Shown: positions 1 through 6,894 of the stretch, one piece after another
How the letters are laid out: every line of letters starts with the position of its first letter
Numbering within the stretch: the stretch's first letter is position 1
Assembly (NCBI GenBank): GCA_003131925.1
Contig: PKWC01000199.1
Location: 247-9,842 of the forward strand
Source: Alphaproteobacteria bacterium
Lineage (GTDB): Bacteria; Pseudomonadota; Alphaproteobacteria; Micropepsales; Micropepsaceae
Direction: 5' to 3'
Length of the DNA: 9,596 nt
Made by a program: the position numbers and the translations under genes
Notes under the pieces: model-generated
What the model saw: the letters and a program-made list of their open reading frames with translations, nothing else
The model's database searches: none
What the model was told of the DNA's origin: nothing

Positions 1-2054
1 TCGACGCCGGTGGTGTCGCAATCCATCACGAGCCCGATCGTGCCGGTCGGCGCGATGACCGTCGCCTGTGCATTTCGAAAGCCGAATTCCTCGCCGAAGG
101 CGAGAGCGTCGTCCCACGCGCGCGTAGCTGCCGCCGCGAGCGATTCGTCGGTCAGCGCGGCGAGGTCCAAGGGCACGGGCGCGGTCGCAAGCTGCTCGTA
201 TCCGTCAGTCGCAGCATGCGCCGCTCGCCGGTGGTTGCGGATCACCCGCAGCATCGCTTCGGCATTGGCACCGTATTCCGGGAAAGGTCCGAGTTCGCCT
301 GCGAGCTCGGACGATGTTGCATAGGACACCCCCGTCATCACTGCGGAGATTGCTCCCGCAATGGCGCGGCCTTCGCGGCTGTCATAGGGAATGCCGGCCG
401 CCATCAGATACCCGCCGATATTCGCGAAGCCGAGACCGAGCGTGCGATAGTCGAAAGAGCGTTGCGCAATCTCGCGCGACGGGAACTGCGCCATCATCAC
501 TGAGATTTCGAGGACGACCGTCCACAGTTTGACTGCGTGCTCAAAAGCGGAGACGTCAAAACGTTTTCCGGACTCCGACGCCTTCCGGAACGCCATGAGG
601 TTGAGGGAGGCAAGGTTGCAGGCCGTGTCGTCCAGGAACATGTATTCCGAGCAGGGGTTCGAGGCGCGAATCTCGCCGCCCGCCGGACAGGTGTGCCAGT
701 CGTTGATTGAGGTGTGAAACTGGATGCCCGGATCCGCGCAGGCCCAGGCGGCATAATTGATCTTGTCCCACAGCGCGCGCGCAGGCATCTCCTGCGCAAT
801 GCCGCCTTTGCGATAGGTCAGCCGCCAGTCCTCGTCGTCTTCAACCGCCTTTAGGAACGCATCGGTGACGCGGACGGTATTGTTGGAATTCTGGCCGGAA
901 ACCGACAGGTAGGCTTCGGAGTCCCAGTCCGTGTCGTAGGTCGGAATCCGGAAGTCGATTTCCTTGAATCCCTGGCGAGCGAAGGCGATAGCGCGCTCAA
1001 TGTAATTGTCGGGGATCATCGATTTGCGTGCGGCTTTTACTTCGCGGCGCAATGCAGGATTCTTTTTGGGATCGAAGCAATCGTCGCCTGACCCTTCGCA
1101 ATTGATGCAGGCGCGCATGACGGCTTTCAGGTGCCGCTCCGCGAGCTTCGAGCCCGCGACAAGCGCGGCAACCTTTTGTTCTTCGACCACTTTCCAGTCG
1201 ATGAACTGCTCGATATCGGGATGGTCGACATCGACGATGACCATCTTGGCCGCGCGCCGCGTCGTGCCGCCCGACTTGATCGCGCCGGCGGCGCGATCGC
1301 CGATCTTCAGAAAGCTCATCAGACCGGAAGATTTGCCTCCGCCGGAAAGCTTCTCGTTCTCGCCGCGCAGGCTGGAGAAATTCGTGCCCGTCCCCGAGCC
1401 GTATTTGAAGAGACGCGCTTCGCGCGTCCACAGATCCATGATACCGCCTTCGTTGACGAGATCGTCGGAGACACTCTGGATGAAGCAGGCATGCGGCTGG
1501 GGATGCTCGTAGGCGGAGGTGGACTTCACCAGCCGGCCAGAAAGATGGTCGACGTAATAGTGCCCCTGGCTCGGACCATCGATCCCATAGGCCCAATGAA
1601 GCCCGGTGTTGAACCATTGCGGGCTGTTGGGCGCCGCCTTCTGCGCGGCGAGCATGTGGCATATTTCATCCTGGAATGCCCGCGCATCGTTTTCCGAATC
1701 GAAATAGCCGCCCTTCCATCCCCAGTAGGTCCACGCGCCTGCCATGCGGCAGAACACCTGCTTGGCGGAGGTTTCACCCGTGCGCTCCTCGCCGTCGGCG
1801 ACATGGCGCCAGAGAAATTCGGGGACACCTTCCTCGGCGACGGACTTGAGACGAACCGGGATACCGGCCTTGCGGAAATATTTCTGCGCCAGCACGTCGC
1901 TGGCGACCTGGCTCCACTCAGCCGGCACTTCGATGTCTGCCTGACGGAACACCACGGAACCGTCCGGATTGCGGATCTCGCTTGTCACAGCGCGAAACGC
2001 GATTCCCTCGAAAGCGGAACGGCCTTCCGATGTGAAGTGACGACGAATGCGCAT
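1..2054 (-). CDS. nrdJ: Vitamin B12-dependent (class II) ribonucleoside-diphosphate reductase, N-terminal part, cut by window edge
   Basis: This enzyme reduces ribonucleotides to deoxyribonucleotides using an adenosylcobalamin-derived thiyl radical, so it needs no oxygen. The frame is open from ATG 2054 to the window edge: 684 codons of a protein that usually has about 1,200 in Alphaproteobacteria, so the C-terminal part lies outside. The active-site motif NPCSE is at residues 466-470, with C468 as the expected thiyl cysteine and N466/E470 as its partners. C479 lies 11 residues further in DTACNLASLN, and C190 sits in HACFIQSVSDDL. C190/C479 fit the redox pair known from Thermotoga NrdJ by spacing. 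The loop APTGTIGL is at 668-675. The N-terminus (MRIRRHFTSEG...SEIRNPDGSVVF) is typical of the alphaproteobacterial type. A GGGGGA ribosome-binding site precedes the start. I found no frameshift or intein in the parts I translated. It is transcribed divergently from the NDUFA12-like operon. Confidence 0.96.
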   Translation of the reverse strand, partial: MRIRRHFTSEGRSAFEGIAFRAVTSEIRNPDGSVVFRQADIEVPAEWSQVASDVLAQKYFRKAGIPVRLKSVAEEGVPEFLWRHVADGEERTGETSAKQVFCRMAGAWTYWGWKGGYFDSENDARAFQDEICHMLAAQKAAPNSPQWFNTGLHWAYGIDGPSQGHYYVDHLSGRLVKSTSAYEHPQPHACFIQSVSDDLVNEGGIMDLWTREARLFKYGSGTGTNFSSLRGENEKLSGGGKSSGLMSFLKIGDRAAGAIKSGGTTRRAAKMVIVDVDHPDIEQFIDWKVVEEQKVAALVAGSKLAERHLKAVMRACINCEGSGDDCFDPKKNPALRREVKAARKSMIPDNYIERAIAFARQGFKEIDFRIPTYDTDWDSEAYLSVSGQNSNNTVRVTDAFLKAVEDDEDWRLTYRKGGIAQEMPARALWDKINYAAWACADPGIQFHTSINDWHTCPAGGEIRASNPCSEYMFLDDTACNLASLNLMAFRKASESGKRFDVSAFEHAVKLWTVVLEISVMMAQFPSREIAQRSFDYRTLGLGFANIGGYLMAAGIPYDSREGRAIAGAISAVMTGVSYATSSELAGELGPFPEYGANAEAMLRVIRNHRRAAHAATDGYEQLATAPVPLDLAALTDESLAAAATRAWDDALAFGEEFGFRNAQATVIAPTGTIGLVMDCDTTGV

Positions 2055-2069
2055 CTTTTCCCCCAGGCT

Positions 2070-2146
2070 TTGTGTTCATCACAACCGCCTTGCCGCTGCG
2101 TCCGGGAGACGATTCTCCGTCGCGGGAAGCCAGCCTTTCGGCCGGC
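2070..2146 (-). promoter_or_regulatory. Structured 5' leader of nrdJ (three short hairpins)
   Basis: Read on the minus strand towards nrdJ, three hairpins follow one another. At 2146-2129 a 7-base-pair stem (GCCGGCC/GGCTGGC, one G-U pair) closes a GAAA tetraloop. At 2118-2105 a GGAGA/TCTCC stem has a 4-base loop. At 2084-2070 a TTGTG/CACAA stem has a 5-base loop and ends 15 bases before the start codon. The pairings are directly visible. A regulatory role is inference, and I cannot assign the leader to a known riboswitch class. Confidence 0.35.
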
Positions 2147-2265
2147 GACCACCGCGTCGGGTGTTCGATCGTTCCCAGATTTTGTGCCGCGGCGAGGCGG
2201 CAGACCCCAACTATGGACACACGTTGCCGGCGCACGCAAGAGACAAGTGGTAAACGAGCGTCTAC

Positions 2266-2281
2266 CCACAACATCTTGGGC
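2266..2281. promoter_or_regulatory. Possible NrdR box upstream of nrdJ
   Basis: The 16-mer CCACAACATCTTGGGC matches the general NrdR box pattern (aCaCwAtATaTwGtGt, from memory) at 11 of 16 positions and is roughly palindromic. NrdR represses ribonucleotide reductase genes in many bacteria, so the location 212 bases upstream of the nrdJ start is sensible. NrdR boxes usually occur in pairs about three helical turns apart. I found no convincing second box at that distance, which lowers the confidence. Confidence 0.3.
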
Positions 2282-2347
2282 CTCGGCGGAGATGGCGGAA
2301 TTGCTGGCAGATTCGGCATGTCAAGGAGGGTGGCGCACGATCCGTCG

Positions 2348-2359
2348 GAAAATATTTTC
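2348..2359. repeat. AT-rich perfect 12-base palindrome
   Basis: GAAAATATTTTC is a perfect palindrome and the most AT-rich point of an otherwise GC-rich intergenic region. It could be a protein-binding site or part of a promoter. Nothing further in the sequence shows which. Confidence 0.3.
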
Positions 2360-2436
2360 AACCGAACCGGCCCTCGTGGAGCCATTGCGCCAGAAAGCTC
2401 GCGAAGGCGCCGATCGAATCTCCTCGTCGACTGGCA

Positions 2437-2466
2437 TTGGCGCGCTCCCGCGCCAACTTCTATAGT
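2437..2466 (+). promoter_or_regulatory. Predicted promoter of the NDUFA12-mlaD-DUF2155 operon with an overlapping inverted repeat
   Basis: TTGGCG (2437-2442) and TATAGT (2461-2466) are separated by 18 bases and resemble -35 and -10 elements. The predicted transcript start is about 20 bases before the ATG at 2495. A perfect 8-base inverted repeat (TTGGCGCG, loop CTCC, CGCGCCAA; 2437-2456) covers the -35 element and most of the spacer. This arrangement suggests an operator for a dimeric repressor. No T-run follows the repeat, so an intrinsic terminator is less likely. Confidence 0.4.
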
Positions 2467-2494
2467 CATCGCGATCCTGGATTCGGTAAATGGC

Positions 2495-2875
2495 ATGTCC
2501 TGGTTGCGGGCAATATTCGTATGGTGGCAGCGGGCGACGCCGGGCACATTGCTGCTGACATGGCTGTCGGGGCATTTCGTCGGAGAGGACAAGTTCGGCA
2601 ACCGCTACTACCAGAACCGGGCAGCCTTGCGGCGCTGGGTGATCTATAACGGAACCGTCGAGGCCTCGCGGGTGCCCGCGGAATGGCATGGCTGGCTGCA
2701 TCACACATTCCGCGAGCCGCCGACTGTCGCACCGCTGCGTGTGAGGCCGTGGGAGAAGGAGCACGTTCCGAACCTGACGGGCACCGACATGGCCTATCGT
2801 CCGCCCGGCAGCCTGGGTGCGTCAGGCCAGCGCGCGCCGGCGACGGGCGACTACCGCGCCTGGAAACCTGAGTGA
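2495..2875 (+). CDS. NADH:ubiquinone oxidoreductase accessory subunit, NDUFA12 (B17.2) family
   Basis: The family is a supernumerary subunit of respiratory complex I in mitochondria and Alphaproteobacteria, sitting on the peripheral arm at the membrane; it has no redox centre. The 126-residue product has the family signature in order: GHFVGEDKFGNRYY (26-39), RRWVIYNG (46-53), PAEWHGWLHH (61-70), then YRPPGSLG (101-108) and a C-terminal YRAWKP (120-125). Length and motif order fit a complete bacterial member. The start at 2495 gives MSWLRAIFVWW, where homology begins. The frame continues open upstream, but that stretch does not look coding. The Shine-Dalgarno site is weak. The gene is the first of an operon, with mlaD starting 24 bases after its stop. 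The nuo genes that encode the rest of complex I are not in the window. Confidence 0.93.
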   Translation: MSWLRAIFVWWQRATPGTLLLTWLSGHFVGEDKFGNRYYQNRAALRRWVIYNGTVEASRVPAEWHGWLHHTFREPPTVAPLRVRPWEKEHVPNLTGTDMAYRPPGSLGASGQRAPATGDYRAWKPE

Positions 2876-2899
2876 AAATCAGCCGGAGCTTATCGAACC

Positions 2900-3349
2900 A
2901 TGCAGAACAACACCTTTGAGACGCTGATGGGCGCGATGGTCATCCTGGTGGCCGCGGGCTTTCTCTATTTCGCCTATACTTCGACCAGTGTCGGATCGTT
3001 GGGTGGCTACGAGCTCGGCGCGCGCTTTGCCAGCGCCGACGGCATCGCCACCGGGACCGATGTGCGCCTGCACGGCATCAAGATCGGCCGCGTGTCGTCG
3101 CTGGAGCTTGATCCGAAGACCTATGCTGCGATCGTCAAGATTAGCGTGCGCGACGACGTGAAACTTCCCGACGATTCCTCGATCAAGATTACCTCCGCGG
3201 GCATCATGGGAAGTTCCTATCTCGCCATTCAGCCGGGCGGCAGCGAAAAAATGATTCCTCCAGGAGGCCAAATCACGAATACGCAGGGATCGATCGATCT
3301 GATGGGACTGATCGGCCGCGCGATCTACGGAAACTCCGGAAGCAAATAA
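2900..3349 (+). CDS. mlaD: MCE-domain protein MlaD, outer-membrane lipid asymmetry substrate-binding component
   Basis: MlaD is the inner-membrane-anchored periplasmic MCE protein of the Mla ABC transporter, which moves phospholipids between the outer and inner membranes. The product has 149 residues: a short cytoplasmic start, one membrane segment at about 9-26 (LMGAMVILVAAGFLYFAY), and one MCE domain at about 36-115. That domain includes the characteristic VRLHGIKIGRV (55-65), followed by DDSSIKITSAGIMGSSYLAI (91-110). The single MCE domain and short C-terminus match MlaD rather than the longer PqiB or YebT types. The ATPase and permease partners (MlaF, MlaE) are not adjacent, which is usual in Alphaproteobacteria as far as I recall. 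The stop codon TAA shares one base with the ATG of the next gene (TAATG), suggesting translational coupling. Confidence 0.93.
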   Translation: MQNNTFETLMGAMVILVAAGFLYFAYTSTSVGSLGGYELGARFASADGIATGTDVRLHGIKIGRVSSLELDPKTYAAIVKISVRDDVKLPDDSSIKITSAGIMGSSYLAIQPGGSEKMIPPGGQITNTQGSIDLMGLIGRAIYGNSGSK

Positions 3350-3906
3350 TGGCAATCGCATCGACAGGAGTTCGAATTGCCTACGGCATCGCAATGGCGT
3401 TGCCCGCTTTGGCACAGGCGCGCGCGGAACCGGTGAATATTCCACATTCGCAAAAGGCGCTGAGCCTTGCCGATGCCCTGCCAGGCAAGGACGGGATCAA
3501 GCGGGCACTCGTTCTGCGCGGGCTCGACAAGATCACGGGGCGCCCGACCAACATCTTTGCGCCGGTCGGCATACCGGTGAACTTCGCTTCGCTCACCATC
3601 ACGGCCCGGTATTGCTACTCGACGCCGCCAAGCGAGCCGCCCGAGACGACGGCGTTCGTCGAAATCCAGGATCATCGGCCCGATCAGCCCGCGCGCAGCG
3701 TGTTTTCCGGCTGGATGCTGGCGTCCAGTCCATCCCTGAACGGGCTGCAGCACCCGCTCTATGACGTCTGGGTAATCAGCTGCAAGACGAACCAGCCTGG
3801 CCAGGTCGCGCCTGTGGTGGCTTCTACCGCTCCTGTGAAGCCCACGTCCCCAGACGCCGAAGCGAAGGAGGCCGTGCCCGAGCTGCCGGAAGGCTCGGGA
3901 CAATAG
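3349..3906 (+). CDS. Secreted DUF2155 family protein
   Basis: This is a periplasmic protein of unknown function, typical of Alphaproteobacteria and often found next to mlaD and aat. The 185-residue product begins with a likely Sec signal peptide (residues 1-26, ending ALAQARA, signal peptidase I type). The DUF2155 core is at about 52-146: VLRGLDKITGR, then PVNFASLTITARYC, PPETTAFVEI, VFSGWMLASSPSLNGLQHP and YDVWVISC. C89 and C145 are the only cysteines after the signal peptide and could form a disulfide. Residues 147-185 are a Pro/Ala/Glu-rich tail without visible structure. The start overlaps the mlaD stop by one base. The last 49 codons overlap the 3' end of aat on the other strand. The position next to mlaD suggests an envelope role, but that is inference. 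Confidence 0.88.
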   Translation: MAIASTGVRIAYGIAMALPALAQARAEPVNIPHSQKALSLADALPGKDGIKRALVLRGLDKITGRPTNIFAPVGIPVNFASLTITARYCYSTPPSEPPETTAFVEIQDHRPDQPARSVFSGWMLASSPSLNGLQHPLYDVWVISCKTNQPGQVAPVVASTAPVKPTSPDAEAKEAVPELPEGSGQ

Positions 3907-4514
3907 AGGCCGCACGGAAATTCGGCGGTCTTGTGGATCGCCGAGTCAAGACACTCGAGATAAGAGCTACGCGGAACGGCGAGGGCGCCAAAGCGCGCGA
4001 GATGTTCCGTCAGGAATTGCGCGTCGAGCAGGGCAAAACCACCCCGTCTCAACCGCGCAACGAGATGAACCAGCGCAACCTTGCTGGCGTCGCGTTCGCG
4101 CGAGAACATGCTTTCGCCGAAGAAGGCAGCGCCGAGATTCACGCCATAGAGGCCGCCGGCTAGCCTGCCGCCGCGCCAGCATTCAACGCTGTGGGCATTC
4201 CCGCGCCGGTGCAACGCATTGTAAAGCGTGACGATCTCCGCGTTGATCCAGCTTTCCGCCCGTCCCGGCGCCGCTGCCGCGCACGCCCGGATCACTTCAT
4301 CGAACGCGCTGTCGACACGCACTTCGAATCGGTCGCTACGCACGGTTCGCGCCAGGCGGTGCGAAACGTGAAATCCGTCGAGTGGAATGACGCCGCGCTC
4401 CTCGGGCGACACGAAGTAGAGCTTGTCGTCATCGCGCCGTTGGGCCATCGGAAATACACCCTCGGCATAAGCCTGGAGGAGCATCTCGGCGGTGAAACGC
4501 GGCGTTCCGTGCAT
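3759..4514 (-). CDS. aat: Leucyl/phenylalanyl-tRNA--protein transferase
   Basis: Aat transfers Leu or Phe from aminoacyl-tRNA to the N-terminus of proteins beginning with Arg or Lys, creating N-degrons that ClpS delivers to ClpAP in the cytoplasm. The product has 251 residues. Landmarks are YAEGVFPM (16-23), the core FFGESMFSR (131-139) with E134, and DAQFLTEHLARFGA (164-177) with D164 and Q166. The E134-Q166 spacing of 32 equals that of E. coli E156-Q188, the catalytic pair. The short N-terminus lacking the extra E. coli segment is the common alphaproteobacterial form. Conserved homology ends around residue 195-200. The remaining tail, ending in LQLITQTS, is encoded antisense to the 3' part of the DUF2155 gene. 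The start lies 10 bases after the accC stop, so this is the last gene of the aroQ-accB-accC-aat transcript. Confidence 0.92.
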   Translation of the reverse strand: MHGTPRFTAEMLLQAYAEGVFPMAQRRDDDKLYFVSPEERGVIPLDGFHVSHRLARTVRSDRFEVRVDSAFDEVIRACAAAAPGRAESWINAEIVTLYNALHRRGNAHSVECWRGGRLAGGLYGVNLGAAFFGESMFSRERDASKVALVHLVARLRRGGFALLDAQFLTEHLARFGALAVPRSSYLECLDSAIHKTAEFPCGLYCPEPSGSSGTASFASASGDVGFTGAVEATTGATWPGWFVLQLITQTS

Positions 4515-4524
4515 CGCATCGGCC

Positions 4525-5871
4525 TCAGGCGCCGTGAGCGGCCAGGTACTGCTCGAGCCAATGGATGTGATAGTCGCCGTTCAGGACGTCGGTTTCCCGC
4601 ACCAGCTTCTGGAACAGTGGAATCGTCGTTTCGATTCCGGCCACCACGATCTCGTCGAGCGCGCGCCTGAGACGCATGAGGCATTCGTTCCGGTTGCGCC
4701 CATGCACAATGAGCTTGCCGGCGAGGCTGTCGTAATAGGGTGGGACCCGGTAGCCCGTATACATCGCAGAGTCGAAGCGCACACCGAGTCCGCCCGGCGC
4801 ATGAAACTGCGTGATGGTTCCCGGCGAAGGCTGGAATGAGAATGGATTTTCCGCGTTGATCCGGCATTCGATCGCGTTGCCCGCAATCACGATGTCGCTC
4901 TGCTCGAGCTCGATGGGACTCGCGGCGGCAATTCGAATCTGCTCGCGCACGATGTCGATGCCGGTGATTGCCTCTGTGACAGGATGCTCGACCTGAAGCC
5001 GGGTATTCATTTCGATGAAATAGAACTGACCGTCCTCGAACAGAAACTCGACCGTGCCCGCGCCCAGATAGCCGAGCTTCGACAGCGCGCTCGTGACGGT
5101 GTGGCCGATCTCTTCGCGCTGGGCGGCGTTCAGGGCCGGGGAGGGCGCCTCCTCCCAGAGTTTCTGATTTCGGCGCTGCAGGGAGCAATCACGCTCCCCT
5201 AGGTGAAGCACCTTCCCGAAGGAATCGGCGAGCACCTGCACTTCGATGTGCCGCGGGCGCTCGAGATATTTCTCGATGTAGACGGAGTCGTCGGCAAAGG
5301 CAGTCTTCGCCTCGGCACGCGCGGTCGTAAGGGCGAGCGGCAGGTCTTCGGGCCGCCTGGCAACCTTCATCCCGCGGCCGCCGCCGCCTGCGGCGGCCTT
5401 TATGAGGACGGGATAGCCGATCGCGGCCGCGATGCTGGCGGCGTCATCATCGCTTCCGACGGCGCCCTCGGAGCCGGGAACCGTGGGAATTCCGAGCTGC
5501 GCCACGGCCTGTTTGGCGGCAATCTTGTCGCCCATCAGGCGGATGTGTTCCGGGCGCGGGCCGATAAAGGTCACGCCATGATCGGCGACGATCTCCGCAA
5601 AGCGCGCGTTCTCCGAAAGGAAACCGTAACCTGGGTGAACCGCTTCCGCGCCCGTGATCTCGCAGGCGGCGATGATTTGCGGCACATTCAGGTAGCTTTG
5701 CGCCGCCGGCGCCGGCCCGATGCAGACGCTTTCATCCGCAAGGCGCACATGCATGGCGTCGGCATCTGCCGTCGAATGGATCGCGACGGTGGCTATGCCC
5801 ATCTCCTTGCAGGCACGGTGGATTCTGAGCGCGATCTCGCCGCGATTGGCTATGAGAATCTTTTCAAACAT
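4525..5871 (-). CDS. accC: Acetyl-CoA carboxylase, biotin carboxylase subunit
   Basis: AccC carboxylates the biotin on AccB using ATP and bicarbonate, the first half-reaction of malonyl-CoA synthesis for fatty acids. The 448 residues match the family's usual length. Domain order is biotin-carboxylase N-terminal domain (FEKILIANRGEIALRI from residue 2), ATP-grasp, and C-terminal domain. Visible key residues are K116, K158, the glycine-rich loop GGGGRGM (162-168), the motif EMNTRLQVEHPVTE (287-300) with R291 and E295, and R337 in AIECRINAE. All align within one residue of the E. coli catalytic set (K116, K159, R292, E296, R338). The start MFEKIL is the canonical one, although its Shine-Dalgarno site is weak. 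It lies 43 bases downstream of accB. The carboxyltransferase genes accA and accD are not in the window. Confidence 0.98.
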   Translation of the reverse strand: MFEKILIANRGEIALRIHRACKEMGIATVAIHSTADADAMHVRLADESVCIGPAPAAQSYLNVPQIIAACEITGAEAVHPGYGFLSENARFAEIVADHGVTFIGPRPEHIRLMGDKIAAKQAVAQLGIPTVPGSEGAVGSDDDAASIAAAIGYPVLIKAAAGGGGRGMKVARRPEDLPLALTTARAEAKTAFADDSVYIEKYLERPRHIEVQVLADSFGKVLHLGERDCSLQRRNQKLWEEAPSPALNAAQREEIGHTVTSALSKLGYLGAGTVEFLFEDGQFYFIEMNTRLQVEHPVTEAITGIDIVREQIRIAAASPIELEQSDIVIAGNAIECRINAENPFSFQPSPGTITQFHAPGGLGVRFDSAMYTGYRVPPYYDSLAGKLIVHGRNRNECLMRLRRALDEIVVAGIETTIPLFQKLVRETDVLNGDYHIHWLEQYLAAHGA

Positions 5872-5914
5872 GTTTGGCCGTGGGCGCGCCTCGAAGCCGT
5901 CTTCAACCTAAATC

Positions 5915-6433
5915 TCAGGAAAGGACGAGAAGGGTTTGTCCGAACTCGATAGGCTGCGCGTCCTCCACGCAGATCTCCTTCACGATTCCGGAGCGCGGGG
6001 CGATGATCGGATTCATCGTCTTCATGGCTTCGACAATCAGCAGCGTGTCGCCTTCGCGGACCGTATCTCCAACCTTGACGAAGGGAGGCTTGCCGGGCTC
6101 GGGCGCGACATACACGGTTCCGACCATGGGCGACGAAATCGCACCGTCGCCATCGCGTTTCACCGCCTGGCTTTCGAGTGGCGCCCGTCCTGGCGCAGCA
6201 AGTGGCTCGGACATGATGGAGAGCGGCGCGTGAGCGGCGCTGGGCGCCGTTGTTGCCGGGCGGGCGACACGGATGCGGCAGCCGCCCTGTTCGATCTCGA
6301 TTTCGCCCAGCCCGGTTTCATCCAGCAGTTCCGCGAGTTCGCGAATGGCGCCGGCATCAACGGCGAGCGGCGGTTTTGCCTTTCCGCCGGTCGCCAGCCG
6401 GGCACCCAGCTGCTTCACGTCCTTCATGTTCAT
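5915..6433 (-). CDS. accB: Acetyl-CoA carboxylase, biotin carboxyl carrier protein
   Basis: AccB carries the biotin that shuttles CO2 between AccC and the AccAD carboxyltransferase. The 172-residue product has the usual N-terminal segment (AIRELAELLDETGLGEIEIE, 29-48), a flexible Ala/Pro-rich linker at about 58-95, and a C-terminal biotinyl domain (about 97-172). The biotinylation motif EAMKTMN is at 135-141, with K138 as the modified lysine. PMVGTVY and the thumb-like insertion APEPGKPPFVKVGD are also present. Two candidate starts exist (MNM). The first, at 6433, is preferred because it forms an ATGA overlap with the aroQ stop and has AAGG seven bases upstream. The order aroQ-accB-accC couples it to its partner enzyme. 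Confidence 0.97.
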   Translation of the reverse strand: MNMKDVKQLGARLATGGKAKPPLAVDAGAIRELAELLDETGLGEIEIEQGGCRIRVARPATTAPSAAHAPLSIMSEPLAAPGRAPLESQAVKRDGDGAISSPMVGTVYVAPEPGKPPFVKVGDTVREGDTLLIVEAMKTMNPIIAPRSGIVKEICVEDAQPIEFGQTLLVLS

Positions 6434-6894
6434 GATCGGGCCTTGAGCAATTCAGCCAGTGCGTCGATGGCCAACAGGTAACCGGCGGCCCCAAAACCGC
6501 AGATCACGCCGCTGGCAGCTTCGCTTATATAGGAATGACGCCGAAAGGTTTCGCGCCGGTAAGGATTGGAGAGATGGACTTCCACTAGAGGTGTTTCGAG
6601 CGCTCGGCAGGCGTCGAGCAAAGCGATCGATGTGTGGCTGTATCCCCCGGCGTTGAGGATGACGCCAAGTGCGCCATTTCGCGCTTCCTGAACCCAGTCG
6701 ATGAGCTCGCCTTCGCGGTTGCTTTGCCGGAAAACGATTTCCCAACCCAAGGTGTGCGCCCGGGCGGAGGTGGCTTCACCGATTTGTTCGAGTGTGGCCT
6801 TGCCGTAGATCGTGGGCTCACGGCTGCCAAGCAGATTGAGATTTGGCCCGTTGAGGACATATATCGGAAGTGAGCGTTTGCGGGACTGGGCCAC
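6430..6894 (-). CDS. aroQ: Type II 3-dehydroquinate dehydratase
   Basis: This enzyme removes water from 3-dehydroquinate to give 3-dehydroshikimate, step three of the shikimate pathway, as a cytoplasmic dodecamer. The product has 154 residues, slightly above the family's usual 140-150. The motif NGPNLNLLGSREP spans 15-27. N18, R25, Y30, N81 (ILNAGGYSHTS), H107 (VEVHLSNPYRRE) and R114 keep exactly the spacing of the Mycobacterium tuberculosis active-site residues N12, R19, Y24, N75, H101 and R108. The start codon is GTG, supported by a strong GGAGA four bases upstream. No in-frame ATG lies before the conserved core. The gene heads the leftward operon and its stop overlaps the accB start by four bases. 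Confidence 0.96.
   Translation of the reverse strand: MAQSRKRSLPIYVLNGPNLNLLGSREPTIYGKATLEQIGEATSARAHTLGWEIVFRQSNREGELIDWVQEARNGALGVILNAGGYSHTSIALLDACRALETPLVEVHLSNPYRRETFRRHSYISEAASGVICGFGAAGYLLAIDALAELLKARS

Larger units (their letters stand above)
2055..2494. other. Divergent intergenic region between nrdJ and the NDUFA12-like gene
   Basis: These 440 bases contain no gene I can support. A plus-strand frame stays open from about 2072 into the NDUFA12-like gene, but its translation is rich in Arg and Ser, resembles no family I know, and lies upstream of the point where NDUFA12 homology begins. The region contains a hairpin-rich nrdJ leader, an NrdR-like box, an AT-rich palindrome and an inverted repeat overlapping a promoter, each listed separately. 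I looked for a cobalamin riboswitch ahead of nrdJ and did not find its conserved B12 box. Confidence 0.7.

Noticed and set aside
2055..2300. Cobalamin riboswitch ahead of nrdJ
   Set aside because: Neither the conserved B12 box nor the other invariant elements were found on the minus strand.
1131..2465. A 444-codon open frame on the plus strand
   Set aside because: It runs mostly antisense to nrdJ, whose translation is clearly conserved. It is a shadow produced by high GC content and has no recognisable domain.
2072..2494. Upstream extension of the NDUFA12-like frame (141 extra codons)
   Set aside because: The extension is rich in Arg, Ser and Ala, is unlike any family I know, and contains the predicted promoter. 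NDUFA12 homology begins at the ATG at 2495.
5203..5952. A 249-codon plus-strand frame opposite accC
   Set aside because: It is antisense to the conserved biotin carboxylase and has no motif of its own.
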